Shown here piece by piece: positions 5,265 to 5,269 of a stretch of DNA of 5,269 bases; the first letter of the stretch is position 1; the number at the start of each line of letters is the position of its first letter. The notes under the pieces are model-generated. The model searched no databases. It saw only the letters and a list, made by a program, of their open reading frames with translations, and was not told where the DNA came from. This DNA comes from an uncultured Oscillospiraceae bacterium. GTDB lineage: Bacteria > Bacillota > Clostridia > Oscillospirales > Acutalibacteraceae. The translations under genes and the position numbers were made by a program. Location: assembly GCA_905193585.1 (NCBI GenBank), contig CAJJPG010000119.1, positions 1-5,269 on the forward strand. The letters are read 5' to 3'.

Positions 5265-5269
5265 GTGAG

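Noticed and set aside
5135..5269. Reverse-strand open frames entering from the right edge (about 25-45 codons)
   Set aside because: They end in or before the tRNA promoter, show no recognisable motif and run through the interleaved repeats; too short to support a partial gene.

Overview
The window looks like part of a Firmicutes chromosome, most likely a gut-type member of the Clostridia (Oscillospirales/Ruminococcaceae-like). The reasons are mid-range GC with AT-rich intergenic gaps, consensus sigma-A promoters, purine-rich ribosome binding sites, a CCA-encoding tRNA gene, and the gene families present. No mobile element, CRISPR array or phage gene is visible.

Layout from left to right. Positions 1-112 are a gene-free edge with two small hairpins. 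Positions 113-1027 (minus) encode a LysR-type regulator. Positions 1028-1273 form a divergent control region. It holds a LysR promoter facing left and a 6/6 + 6/6 consensus promoter facing right, with a 7+7 bp palindrome over the right-hand transcription start. It also holds a previously uncalled 20-codon reading frame ending in MCSRSRCRLM. Positions 1274-2206 encode cysteine synthase (cysK), followed after 3 nt by an Rrf2-family regulator (2210-2638). A 16-bp terminator hairpin separates this operon from a convergent 752-residue GH78 alpha-L-rhamnosidase (4943-2685, minus). Upstream of that lies a tRNA-Gly(CCC) gene (minus) with its own promoter and terminator. The right edge carries an unexplained pair of interleaved inverted repeats.

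How it fits together. The cysK-Rrf2 operon looks like a cysteine biosynthesis unit with up to three layers of control. The first is a divergent LysR protein, whose STQ motif recalls the O-/N-acetylserine-binding site of CysB. The second is possible feedback by the co-transcribed Rrf2 protein, which has three cysteines that could sense sulfur, redox or Fe-S state, at the palindrome over the start site. The third is possible translational sensing of cysteine supply through the Cys/Arg-rich leader peptide. Gene identities are secure; the regulatory links are inference. The rhamnosidase appears to be a separate sugar-catabolic gene: it has no signal peptide, so it should act in the cytoplasm on imported rhamnosides.
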